DNA of 64,000 bases from DATKDF01 sp963752045 (GTDB lineage: Bacteria; Acidobacteriota; Vicinamibacteria; Vicinamibacterales; SCN-69-37), in contig CAVVWN010000008.1 in the NCBI GenBank assembly GCA_963752045.1, positions 310,001 to 374,000 on the forward strand, read 5' to 3'. This document shows, piece after piece, positions 1-8,094 of this stretch; positions within the stretch are counted from its first letter, which is position 1; each line of letters opens with the position of its first letter. The notes under the pieces are model-generated. The model made no database searches. It was not told where the DNA came from and worked only from the letters and a program-made list of their open reading frames with translations. The translations under genes were made by a program, and so were the position numbers.

Positions 1-445
1 GGTCATCCACTCGATGGTGGAACTGCGGGATGGATCGGTGATTGCACAGCTCGGAGTGACCGATATGCGGCTGCCGATCCAGTACGCCTTCTCGTATCCC
101 GACCGGTGGGAGGCCGCGCTCCCGTCGCTCGACGTCGCCGGGCTCGGAGCTCTGGAGTTTTCCGCGCCTGACCTGGCGCGGTTCCCGTGTCTCGATCTGG
201 CCTACCAGGCCCTTCGGACGGGCCGCGCCTGGCCGGTCGTGCTCAATGCGGCCAATGAAATCGCGGTGGAAGCCTTCCTCGACGGCCGGTTGCCGTTTGG
301 CGGCATTCCGCGTGTCATTGCCCGGGCCCTGGACGAGGCCGACCGGAACACCAGCGCTCCCAGCTCGCTCGCCGAGGTGCGCTCGGCGGACGCCTGGGGC
401 CGGGCATTCGCCGCCGAAACTATCCGTACGCTACCATCGTCGTAA
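1..445 (+). CDS. dxr: 1-deoxy-D-xylulose 5-phosphate reductoisomerase, C-terminal part
   Basis: This is the 3' part of Dxr, the NADPH-dependent enzyme making MEP in the non-mevalonate isoprenoid pathway; the gene begins before the window. The visible frame opens with the family motif IHSMVELRDGSVIAQLG, followed by TDMRLPIQYAFSYPDR and the C-terminal helical region with LNAANEIAVEAFL, all typical Dxr landmarks. The ATG at 14 is internal, because the homology continues upstream of it in frame. It is followed after 17 bp by rseP, the usual dxr-rseP order of many bacteria. Confidence 0.93.
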   Translation, partial: VIHSMVELRDGSVIAQLGVTDMRLPIQYAFSYPDRWEAALPSLDVAGLGALEFSAPDLARFPCLDLAYQALRTGRAWPVVLNAANEIAVEAFLDGRLPFGGIPRVIARALDEADRNTSAPSSLAEVRSADAWGRAFAAETIRTLPSS

Positions 446-462
446 CCAAAACAGGGTACAGC

Positions 463-1758
<1,296 letters not shown>

Positions 1759-1783
1759 GAACAGGCGGGCGGCCCCTCGCTCG

Positions 1784-2740
1784 CTACCTGCGCGCCAGTT
1801 CGGCCTCCGCCGCGATGTGCCCGAACGACGCCCAGTCGGGCTGCTCGATCATCCGCTGCCAGATCGCACGCGCGTCGTCGACTCGTCCCTCGAGGAGCAA
1901 CCACGCGCTCACGCCGTACTGCACGGCCGACCCGCTCGCGCCTTCCGCGGCCCCATCCAGCAGGTCCGCCGGCGTGCGGTCGCCGCGGTAGAGCAGCAGC
2001 AGCGAGTGATAGCTGCCGTTCTCGATGACGTCGAGGTCTGCCGAAATGGGCTCGAGCACGGCGCTCGCCTCGGCATCCCGGCCGGCGCGACGAAGCGAAA
2101 GATAGAGCCAGTTGCTGGCCGCAACCACGTTGTCGGGATTGTCGGTGGCGGCACGTGCCCGGGTCCACGCGTCGGCGGCGGCGTCGAAATCTCCAATGAG
2201 GTAGCAGGCGAGCGCGAGGTGGTACCAGATGTTCGAGTGCAGCGTGCTCGTCGGAATGCCGCGCGCGTTCGGCTGGCCGTCGGGCTCGACCTCGTCGGGC
2301 TGGCCGTCGACGAGCGAAGCGGCACGCTCGAGGTCGGCGATGGCCGCGTCGAACTGCCGCACCGTGATGTACCGATGCCCGCGGTGGCGGTAGAACCTGG
2401 CATCGTCCGGATGCTCGTCGATGCCCCGGCTGAAGATCGCGATCGCCTCGCGGTAGCGGCCGAGATAGGCCGTCCGGCGTCCCAGCCAGATCGTGGCGTC
2501 CGCGTCGGTCGGCGCGCGCTCCCAGGCGGCGCGTGCCTCGGCGAGATCGGCCTCCATCCGTGCCCGTGCCTCGTCAGCGAGTGGCGGTGCCGCGAGCGGG
2601 CCGCCCAGGAGGGAAGTGGCCTCGACGTCGGCGGGCTCATTCGGCGGTTGAGATTCGGGAGCGCGGCCGCAGGCGGCCGCCCACACCACGACCGCGGCCA
2701 GACCGGCCATTGCTGCGGGACGCTGCCTCATCGCGCTCAT
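1784..2740 (-). CDS. TPR-repeat lipoprotein
   Basis: Predicted 318-residue exported protein. The N-terminus has a charged start, a hydrophobic segment and a lipobox-like WAAAC, so it is probably a lipoprotein. The body has TPR-like helical pairs (YLGRYREAIAIFSRGIDEHP, QFDAAIADLERAASL, DFDAAADAWTRA), a protein-protein interaction scaffold. No catalytic motif is visible. ATG at 2740 is chosen over 2731 only because both precede the signal peptide. It lies 10 bp downstream of the M14 peptidase gene on the same strand, which suggests an operon. Its specific role is unknown. Confidence 0.75.
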   Translation of the reverse strand: MSAMRQRPAAMAGLAAVVVWAAACGRAPESQPPNEPADVEATSLLGGPLAAPPLADEARARMEADLAEARAAWERAPTDADATIWLGRRTAYLGRYREAIAIFSRGIDEHPDDARFYRHRGHRYITVRQFDAAIADLERAASLVDGQPDEVEPDGQPNARGIPTSTLHSNIWYHLALACYLIGDFDAAADAWTRARAATDNPDNVVAASNWLYLSLRRAGRDAEASAVLEPISADLDVIENGSYHSLLLLYRGDRTPADLLDGAAEGASGSAVQYGVSAWLLLEGRVDDARAIWQRMIEQPDWASFGHIAAEAELARR

Positions 2741-2750
2741 TGGTCCTCGT

Positions 2751-4418
2751 CTACCTCTTCCTGAGGATCGGGTACGTCCCGCCGGCCAGCATGCCGTCGA
2801 GAACGTTCCAGGTGAGGAGGCCGTCGTCAGAGGTGGGCGCGAGCAGAATGAACGCAAGCCGGGCAAGCGGCTGGTCCATGGGGACGGCCCAGCCTCCGGC
2901 CGGGGCTGTGGCTGACGCAGGCTGCCAGTAGCCCGCGATGGTCCGCAGTTCGTGGGTGCCGAAGTCGATGCCGCCGCGGCCGGCCCGCGCCGTGTTCTCG
3001 GTGATCACGAAGCGGTCCAGCCCGTCGACCGGGGCGGTGAGTTGACGGAGGCGCACGCCGTGCGCGCGCAGCAGGGCGAGGGCGCCTTCGGCCTCCGCCG
3101 GCAGGTAGTACTCGGCGCCGACCTCTTCCAGCCACGTGGGCGCGAACCACAACCGATCCAGCATCATCTCCGGGCGCGACACGTCCCGGCGGCGGTTCAT
3201 GACGGCGCCGCTCACCGGATTGGTCTCGTCTTCGACCTCGCCCATGAGGATCTCGATGAGGCCCCCGGTCGTCTGCGCGGCGCGCGTGGCCATCGGCCGG
3301 CCGACGATCGATTCGGCATCGGCGGCCGCGATGGCCTGTTTCAGGCGGTCGGCGTTCTCGTGCGCAAAGTTCATCGCTTCTTCGACGAAGTACCGCGTGG
3401 CGTTGATGCGATCCTCGAAGGTGGCATACGCGTAGGCCTCGCTGAGGAGCGCGAACCGGTTGCGGAGGCCGACGTAGTTGTTGTGGAACCTCGGCACGTG
3501 TTCGAAGGTCGACCAGGCCCGCACGGTCGATGCGGGTGCGGCCGGTCCCTCGCCGCCGGCGCCGCCTCGTCCCCGCCCGGCCCCGCCGGCCCGTCCGCCG
3601 CGTCCTCCTCGCGCGCCGCCGCTCGCGTTGCCGTAGTAGAACATGTCCCAGCCGTGCTTTGCCTTCACCTGTGCGGTGACGAACGGGAGCCACTCGGCCT
3701 TCATCAGGGTCATGATGGCGCCGCTCGTGTTCGGATGCAGGGGCGGCGAGTAGGTCACGTGGTAGGCGTGCGCGGAGCCGTCCGACGTGTGCAGGTCGAA
3801 CCCGACGTGCGGGTCGTACGCGTTCCAGAGGGAGGCGAAGGCCCGCGCCTCCGGCGTCTCGAGTTTCGTGAAGTCGCGGTTGATGTTGAGGTCCTGCCCG
3901 TTGGCGCGCGTGCCCATGCCGTTGATGGGCCCGTTCTGCCGCGGCCGGTTGTTCAGCGCGAAACGCTCGTTGCCGTCCGCATTGAAGATGGGCGTGATGA
4001 GGAGCACGGACGACTCCAGCCAGGCGGCGTGCTCGCCCATGGCCAGCTCGCGCAGCAGGATCTGGGTCGCCTCCTTGCCCTCCACTTCGCCGGCATGGAT
4101 GTTCCCCTGAATGTGCACGCGCAGTCTGCCGGTTGCGAGCACCGAGGCCGCCGATGCGTCGGCGAGGCCGGCGCCGACGACGGCCATGGGCATGTCGCGG
4201 CCCTCGTAGGTCTTCCCGTACGTCGTGTAGTGGATGAGCGGCGACGCGTCGGCCACCGCGCGCATGAAGCGCACCACGTCGTCGTAGGTCGACGTGGAGG
4301 CGTAGGCCGAGGCTTCGGCCGTCGTCTGAAGCGTGGCGACCGCCGGCGTCTGGCGAGCGAGGACCGGAGCCCCGAGGGTCATCAGCGCGGCGAGCGACAG
4401 CACGGTTGGGCGCAACAT
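2751..4418 (-). CDS. secreted M14-family zinc carboxypeptidase
   Basis: A 555-residue M14 metallopeptidase with a signal peptide (about residues 1-21, ending near VLARQ). Zinc-binding residues are visible in NIHAGEVEGKE (His108, Glu111) and FDLHTSDG. The middle carries a Gly/Arg-rich low-complexity insert (positions about 3540-3620), also seen in other secreted enzymes of this window. It probably degrades peptides in the periplasm or outside the cell; the substrate cannot be inferred. The TPR lipoprotein follows directly downstream. Confidence 0.88.
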   Translation of the reverse strand: MLRPTVLSLAALMTLGAPVLARQTPAVATLQTTAEASAYASTSTYDDVVRFMRAVADASPLIHYTTYGKTYEGRDMPMAVVGAGLADASAASVLATGRLRVHIQGNIHAGEVEGKEATQILLRELAMGEHAAWLESSVLLITPIFNADGNERFALNNRPRQNGPINGMGTRANGQDLNINRDFTKLETPEARAFASLWNAYDPHVGFDLHTSDGSAHAYHVTYSPPLHPNTSGAIMTLMKAEWLPFVTAQVKAKHGWDMFYYGNASGGARGGRGGRAGGAGRGRGGAGGEGPAAPASTVRAWSTFEHVPRFHNNYVGLRNRFALLSEAYAYATFEDRINATRYFVEEAMNFAHENADRLKQAIAAADAESIVGRPMATRAAQTTGGLIEILMGEVEDETNPVSGAVMNRRRDVSRPEMMLDRLWFAPTWLEEVGAEYYLPAEAEGALALLRAHGVRLRQLTAPVDGLDRFVITENTARAGRGGIDFGTHELRTIAGYWQPASATAPAGGWAVPMDQPLARLAFILLAPTSDDGLLTWNVLDGMLAGGTYPILRKR

Positions 4419-4567
4419 CAGGTTCTCCTCGGCGGGAATCCTATCACCGGCAGACCGCGACGACCCGGTGCCATCACGTGCAGCGACGGGCGATGCGGCC
4501 TGGTGGCCCGGCCCGCGTCTCGCTCGCAGAGCTTCGTCGCTCCATCGCGATTGAATGGCACCATGCG

Positions 4568-5383
4568 TCAGCGCCGACTGCTCAAACGAAGTGCCTGAAT
4601 TTGCGTGCTGGCATCCTCGACCTGCATGTCCAGGATGTGGCGACCGAACAATGCCGTGGCTTTGGCAGGATTGCCAACGTGACCTTGCCCATCTCCCGCC
4701 TTCCCAGGACCCATCCGGTCGAATCGCAGCATTGAAGGGTTGAGGTACATCAGGCTGGAGGTGTCATGCGTGCCAGCATGGTCGCCAACATCCTCTGCAC
4801 TGACGCCCTGACTCACGACCCAATCGTCGCCTCGACCCGGGTAATAGGCTGTGATGTGATGCACGCGCACGGTTGTCGCAGCCCACTCGGCATTGAGGGC
4901 CTCGGCCACCTGTTTCTGTCCCGCTTGATTGCCGCCGCTGTCGCCCACGAGCGCGATGTCGAGAAACCCATGCTGCCTGAAGCTCCGGGCGGCGTACTCC
5001 AGAAGCTTGCTGAACACGTCCTGGGGCAACGTGATCGTGCCGGCGAACCGCATGTGCCCGGTCGGTGGGTTGATCTCGCCCTCGGGGACGTATGCAACCA
5101 CCGGCGCGACGAGGGCGTTCCCGAGTCGTTGTGCGATCGCACCGGCCTTGTACTTCACAAGGTAGTTGTGCTTCCCCAGTACCATATGAGGCCCATTCTG
5201 CTCGGTACCGCCTGTCGGGATGATGACCGTCGTTGTGCCCGCCGCAATCGCGTCGCGGACTTCCATCCACGTCAACTCTTCAAGGAAGACGCTATTGGGC
5301 TGTGGGACCGATGGTGCCTGTGCTGCGAAAGGTGAGACCAGACATGTGAAGACAATCAGCGCAATCAAGTTTACGGCTCGCAT
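4568..5383 (-). CDS. secreted creatininase-family amidohydrolase
   Basis: A 271-residue protein of the creatinine amidohydrolase fold with an N-terminal signal peptide (hydrophobic residues 5-22, then AAQAPS). Family-typical features are LEELTWMEVRDAI, the metal-site segment GGTEQNGPHMVLGKHNYL, GEINPPTGHM and a late GTHDTSSLMYLNP block. Exported creatininase-like proteins occur in acidobacteria, but the substrate is not known and creatinine hydrolysis should not be assumed. It lies on the left border of the integron region with no attC of its own. Confidence 0.8.
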   Translation of the reverse strand: MRAVNLIALIVFTCLVSPFAAQAPSVPQPNSVFLEELTWMEVRDAIAAGTTTVIIPTGGTEQNGPHMVLGKHNYLVKYKAGAIAQRLGNALVAPVVAYVPEGEINPPTGHMRFAGTITLPQDVFSKLLEYAARSFRQHGFLDIALVGDSGGNQAGQKQVAEALNAEWAATTVRVHHITAYYPGRGDDWVVSQGVSAEDVGDHAGTHDTSSLMYLNPSMLRFDRMGPGKAGDGQGHVGNPAKATALFGRHILDMQVEDASTQIQALRLSSRR

Positions 5384-5449
5384 AGACCCCCTGGTCGTGA
5401 TCGTTCGTAGAAGCAGAATAACGTCAACGTATCAGCCGCGGTCACCGGC

Positions 5450-5722
5450 TCACTTCGCTCGGGTATGCACAGTCGTCCCTTCCTTGATGGTTTCCAGCAC
5501 GACGATCGTATTGATCTTCGTCGGCTCGATCGTGAGCAGGTTGTCAGAGAGCATCACCATGTCGGCCAGCTTGCCGGGCACGAGCGAGCCCTTGGCGTCC
5601 TGCTCGCCGAACTGCTCTGCGCCCCAGATGGTGATCATCTTCATCGCTTCGTGGGGTGTCACGCGTTCATCGGCACGAATGATCGCCCCCGAACGGGAAG
5701 TGCGGTTCACTGTGGCCCATGA
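5450..5722 (-). pseudogene. C-terminal fragment of a metal-dependent amidohydrolase
   Basis: The frame ends in a stretch typical of the C-terminus of YtcJ/imidazolonepropionase-like amidohydrolases: WATVNRTSRSG, then ADERVTPHEAMKMITIWGAE, then KGSLVPGKLADMVMLSDN and ETIKEGTTVH. Only about 90 residues remain of an enzyme normally near 500-600 residues, and no metal-binding HxH is present. Upstream DNA does not continue the family, so this is a remnant left by a deletion. Confidence 0.7.
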
Positions 5723-5765
5723 ATACCGCCGCTGACCACCCGCGGCGGTCAGCGGGACGCGCGGG

Positions 5766-6299
5766 TCAGGCATGCCTTGCACCATGCATGAGCTTTACGA
5801 GAGCGTCGATCTGACGGACGTGACGGTCCAGGTGCACCTCGAGCATCCTCAAGGCTTGCGCTGTCGTCATCGGCCCTGCAACCGGGTGTCTGAACAGCGG
5901 ACGGTCCAACAGGGACTGATTCGACGTCGCGACCCAGGCGCGCAACCTGTCATGGTTGGCTTCCCACTGTACTCGGACCTCGGCCAGCGACAGGCCACCC
6001 TTTGGGTTCATGGCTGGAGAAGGAACACTCACCGGGATGTCGAACCGGAGGATGAACATCACCAGCAGATAGAGGATGCGGTCTCTTGTGCGACGCGGTA
6101 GCGGTGTCTGGTGTCCAAGCTGGGCGAGATCCCCGAAGACGCCGACCTCGGAGAGCACGAGATGCTCGACGATCTCCTGGATCGACCACTTGCCCGGCCT
6201 CGGGTGCGCTGCAAGGCGGCCTGGCTCGATTGCGGACACCAGTTCCATCAGTCGCGTGCGCTTGGCTGAAATAGCACGCAGCCGGTGATCGATAGTCAC
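5766..6299 (-). CDS. DinB-family protein
   Basis: A 177-residue four-helix-bundle protein of the DinB/YfiT type. Characteristic segments are RPGKWSIQEIVEHLVLSEVGVFG, where the first metal-site His lies, an internal QWEANHDRLRAWV helix, and a C-terminal MLEVHLDRHVRQIDALVKLM with the last metal His residues. These proteins are often thiol-dependent transferases or stress-linked, but the reaction here is unknown. The start is GTG at 6299, chosen because upstream sequence in this frame does not look coding. It sits among gene debris. Confidence 0.72.
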   Translation of the reverse strand: MTIDHRLRAISAKRTRLMELVSAIEPGRLAAHPRPGKWSIQEIVEHLVLSEVGVFGDLAQLGHQTPLPRRTRDRILYLLVMFILRFDIPVSVPSPAMNPKGGLSLAEVRVQWEANHDRLRAWVATSNQSLLDRPLFRHPVAGPMTTAQALRMLEVHLDRHVRQIDALVKLMHGARHA

Positions 6300-6311
6300 T
6301 GTCAGATCTCC

Positions 6312-6440
6312 CGTAGCAAGAGGAGGTGTCTCCGCCCAGCAGGGTGACGAGCTTCTCGGGCACGTGCGCATGTCGCAGGGCTTCATGCCAGCGACCGGAC
6401 TGGGAGTACGGCACCGTCTGATCGGCATCGCGATGAATAG
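6312..6440 (-). pseudogene. C-terminal scrap of an alpha/beta hydrolase
   Basis: One minus frame reads IHRDADQTVPYSQSGRWHEA followed by LRHAHVPEKLVTLLGG. This matches the acid-residue region of BD-FAE/prolyl-oligopeptidase-like hydrolases (HGDADxTVPYSQ...LVTxPGG). About 40 residues remain, with no nucleophile and no final His motif, so it is a non-functional remnant. Confidence 0.45.
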
Positions 6441-6443
6441 AGG

Positions 6444-6713
6444 TCAGAGGAACCGCCGCGTGCCTTCCTCGGCTCGCGCAGACCGTCGAGCAGCAGGCGC
6501 GAAGTCCGCGCCGCTGGGCCACACGAGCGTCCCGGCGTCCTGGTCGAGCCGCACGGCGTTGAACTCGGCAAGATCCCGGAGGGGTTCGAAAAGCGTCCCC
6601 TGCAGAACCGGCTGAAAGTCGATGACCCGGCTTGTGTCGTCCTCGAACGACACCGGCACCGTGTACGGTCCGACGATCTCGAATCGCGTGATCCGATGGA
6701 TTGGATGGTCCAT
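6444..6713 (-). CDS. DUF2442 domain protein
   Basis: An 89-residue DUF2442 protein (HRITRFEIVGPYTVPVSFED, VIDFQPVLQGTLFEPLRD, FNAVRLDQDAGTLVWPSGAD). It resembles the one at 12590-12844. DUF2442 genes commonly lie next to DUF4160 genes, and the pair may act as a toxin-antitoxin-like module, which is not proven. Here its DUF4160 partner survives only as a C-terminal scrap just upstream. Confidence 0.75.
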   Translation of the reverse strand: MDHPIHRITRFEIVGPYTVPVSFEDDTSRVIDFQPVLQGTLFEPLRDLAEFNAVRLDQDAGTLVWPSGADFAPAARRSARAEEGTRRFL

Positions 6714-6716
6714 GGC

Positions 6717-6775
6717 GCTTGCCTGAGTGGATCGATCTTGACGGGTGGTCGTCCGGATTGCAACAGACCGCGCCC
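6717..6775 (-). pseudogene. DUF4160 C-terminal remnant
   Basis: One minus frame reads LLQSGRPPVKIDPLR, nearly the same as the C-terminus of the intact DUF4160 protein at 12849-13118 (LLQSGQLPVKIEPLR). Upstream of about 6775 the homology stops abruptly and is replaced by a toxin-gene fragment. The stop codon after PLR found in the intact copy is also lost here. Confidence 0.6.
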
Positions 6776-6934
6776 AACACGATCGGGCCCGCGTCTGGAT
6801 GCTCGACGATTACCGCCGTCGATTGCCGGACCTCGGCGAGAAACGCCGCCCCGAGGCCGACCTGCTCACGCTCGTAGTATTGAATCGGATCGGTCAACTC
6901 TCGCTCCGCGAGAGTGTTGAACGACGCATGGATG
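6764..6934 (-). pseudogene. N-terminal half of a ParE/RelE-type toxin
   Basis: The minus strand directly after the antitoxin gene encodes ASFNTLAERELTDPIQYYER followed by VGLGAAFLAEVRQSTAVI and EHPDAGPIVLG. This matches the N-terminal half of ParE-type toxins of the putative addiction module family. The C-terminal half with the catalytic arginine and aromatic residues is missing: the frame runs into the DUF4160 scrap at about 6765. It also lacks a normal start codon. Confidence 0.65.
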
Positions 6935-6936
6935 GG

Positions 6937-7158
6937 CTAGATCCGCGCCTGAGCGTCGCGAAATACGTCGTCGGCAGATCGAGAACCAAGCGAGCCGGCG
7001 TCCAGGGCCTCGGCTCGGCGCTGAGCCTCCTCCGCCCAGACCCTGGCGTTCTCTTCCGGGGAAAGGTCTTCCAGACTGTCGAGGAGCCGGCCCGCCAAGC
7101 GGGCGCGGGCCTTCGGCTCAAGTCTCAGTGCCGCTGCCTCGAGTTCGTCGATGCTCAT
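6937..7158 (-). CDS. addiction-module antitoxin, RelB/ParD-like
   Basis: A 73-residue protein with the pattern of the putative addiction module component family: ELEAAALRLEPKARARLAGR, LLDSLEDLSPEENARVWAEE and A-rich helices. It is presumed to neutralise a ParE-type toxin and repress its own promoter. The partner toxin directly downstream is truncated, so the antitoxin is probably a relic without target. It lies in the leftmost cassette-like block, immediately left of attC 7211-7288. Confidence 0.75.
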   Translation of the reverse strand: MSIDELEAAALRLEPKARARLAGRLLDSLEDLSPEENARVWAEEAQRRAEALDAGSLGSRSADDVFRDAQARI

Positions 7159-7210
7159 GGCCGAACTCTACGCCACCCCGGCTGCTCCGGCCCATGGCTT
7201 CTTGTTGGCC

Positions 7211-7288
7211 ATATCAACGACCACGGCTCAGCCGCGGCGCGTCACCGAACCTTGCGCCCGCGCCGTCGGCTGCAGCCGCCGGTTAGGC
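7211..7288 (-). other. attC recombination site
   Basis: Leftmost clear attC of the array. The minus strand begins GCCTAAC and pairs GGCTGCAGCCGACGG with CGCGGCTGAGCC, then ends near a GTTGATA core. It closes the cassette carrying the toxin-antitoxin pair at 7290-7808. Confidence 0.85.
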
Positions 7289-7289
7289 C

Positions 7290-7580
7290 TCACTGTCGGG
7301 ACTTCCACAACCGGGGATGTCGCCGCCCGTGAATGACCCCGAGGATGATGACTTCGTCCGCGGTCGTACGGAAGAGCACACCGTACGGGAAGCGACGCAG
7401 GATGGCCCGACGCATTTCGCCGTGGACTTTGGGGAAACTCAGCGGTCTCGTTGCCACCGCCTGCATGGCCTCCCTGACCTCGTCGACGAATTGCCGTCCA
7501 AGCCCGGCCCGCTGCGCGTCGTGCCAGTCCCGCGCGGCGAGCAGTTCCGCTTCGGCCTGCGGCCGGACGACTACGCGCGC
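7290..7580 (-). CDS. ParE/RelE-type toxin, start codon uncertain
   Basis: Directly after the antitoxin stop, the same minus frame reads VVVRPQAEAELLAARDWHDA, then GLGRQFVDEVREAMQAV, then FPKVHGEMRRAILRRFPYGV and VIHGRRHPRLWKSRQ before a TGA at 7290-7292. This is a complete ParE/RelE-type ribonuclease or gyrase-toxin fold by pattern. No ATG, GTG or TTG lies at the expected start in this frame. The GTG overlapping the antitoxin stop is in another frame, so a one-base indel just after the start is likely. The gene may be inactive. Confidence 0.65.
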   Translation of the reverse strand, partial: ARVVVRPQAEAELLAARDWHDAQRAGLGRQFVDEVREAMQAVATRPLSFPKVHGEMRRAILRRFPYGVLFRTTADEVIILGVIHGRRHPRLWKSRQ

Positions 7581-7808
7581 TCACCGCCGGCTTCGAAGCT
7601 CCTTCTCGACTTCGTCCCAGGATCGGGCGCTGCCTGGATCGGCTTGATGTTCAGCGAACCGGCGATCGAGTTCGGCGATCTGCTCCGGAGTCAGCGCCAA
7701 CTCCGCACCGCGCGAGGTGTCGTCCAAGCTCGCCCAGAGCGCCATGGCGAGTTCGGCCCGGTCGGCTGGCGGGAGCTTCAGGAGTTCGGTGAGAGTGTTC
7801 GGCGCCAT
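7581..7808 (-). CDS. addiction-module antitoxin, RelB/ParD-like
   Basis: A 75-residue antitoxin of the putative addiction module component family (TLTELLKLPPADRAELAMAL, WASLDDTSRG, SWDEVEKELRSRR). The start is ATG at 7808; an upstream in-frame start at 7865 would lie inside attC and is rejected. It is followed directly by the ParE-type toxin in the same cassette. It is presumed to bind the toxin and autoregulate. Confidence 0.78.
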   Translation of the reverse strand: MAPNTLTELLKLPPADRAELAMALWASLDDTSRGAELALTPEQIAELDRRFAEHQADPGSARSWDEVEKELRSRR

Positions 7809-7858
7809 GGCTTCATCCTGCCACTCGGCATCACCGGGGAGCAAGCTGTCGCTCGTGA

Positions 7859-7905
7859 GGCCCAACGCTGGGCGTCAGCCGTCGGCTGCAAGCCGATGTT
7901 AGGCC
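7859..7905 (-). other. very short attC site
   Basis: On the minus strand it reads GCCTAAC, then GGCTTGCAGCCGACGG, then a short return stem and the core GTTGGGC. At about 47 bp it has almost no loop between the two arms, the smallest attC in the array. It closes the large kinase cassette. Confidence 0.75.
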
Positions 7906-7975
7906 TTCGCCTGCAAGCGTTCCTATCCGTTCTCCAAACTAGCGTCCCAGGTTCTTAGTGTCTCGACGTGCCCGC

Positions 7976-8080
7976 CCTGGGCCCGCTGGCCCACTTCATG
8001 CCCCTGGTTGAAGATGGCCTGCTGCGCGGCATCAACGGCCGGGATCAACTCCTTCGGGTTGTACTGATGCCAGAGCAGCT
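7976..8080 (-). pseudogene. possible DUF2779 remnant
   Basis: A minus frame encodes WHQYNPKELIPAVDAAQQAI followed by FNQGHEVGQRAQ, resembling the N-terminal FDQGHEVG motif of DUF2779 nuclease-like proteins. Only about 35 residues are present, with nothing similar on either side. It lies between the kinase gene and the short attC and is probably debris. Confidence 0.35.
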
Positions 8081-8094
8081 TCCGGCGCGTCCGG

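Noticed and set aside
7228..7584. 118-codon ORF starting with the GTG that overlaps the antitoxin stop
   Set aside because: This frame has no homology; the ParE-type pattern lies in the neighbouring frame, so the GTG frame is likely the result of an indel.
7931..7965. CTAGCGTCCC motif resembling the degenerate core of attC 21281
   Set aside because: There is no paired arm or second core, so it is probably chance similarity.
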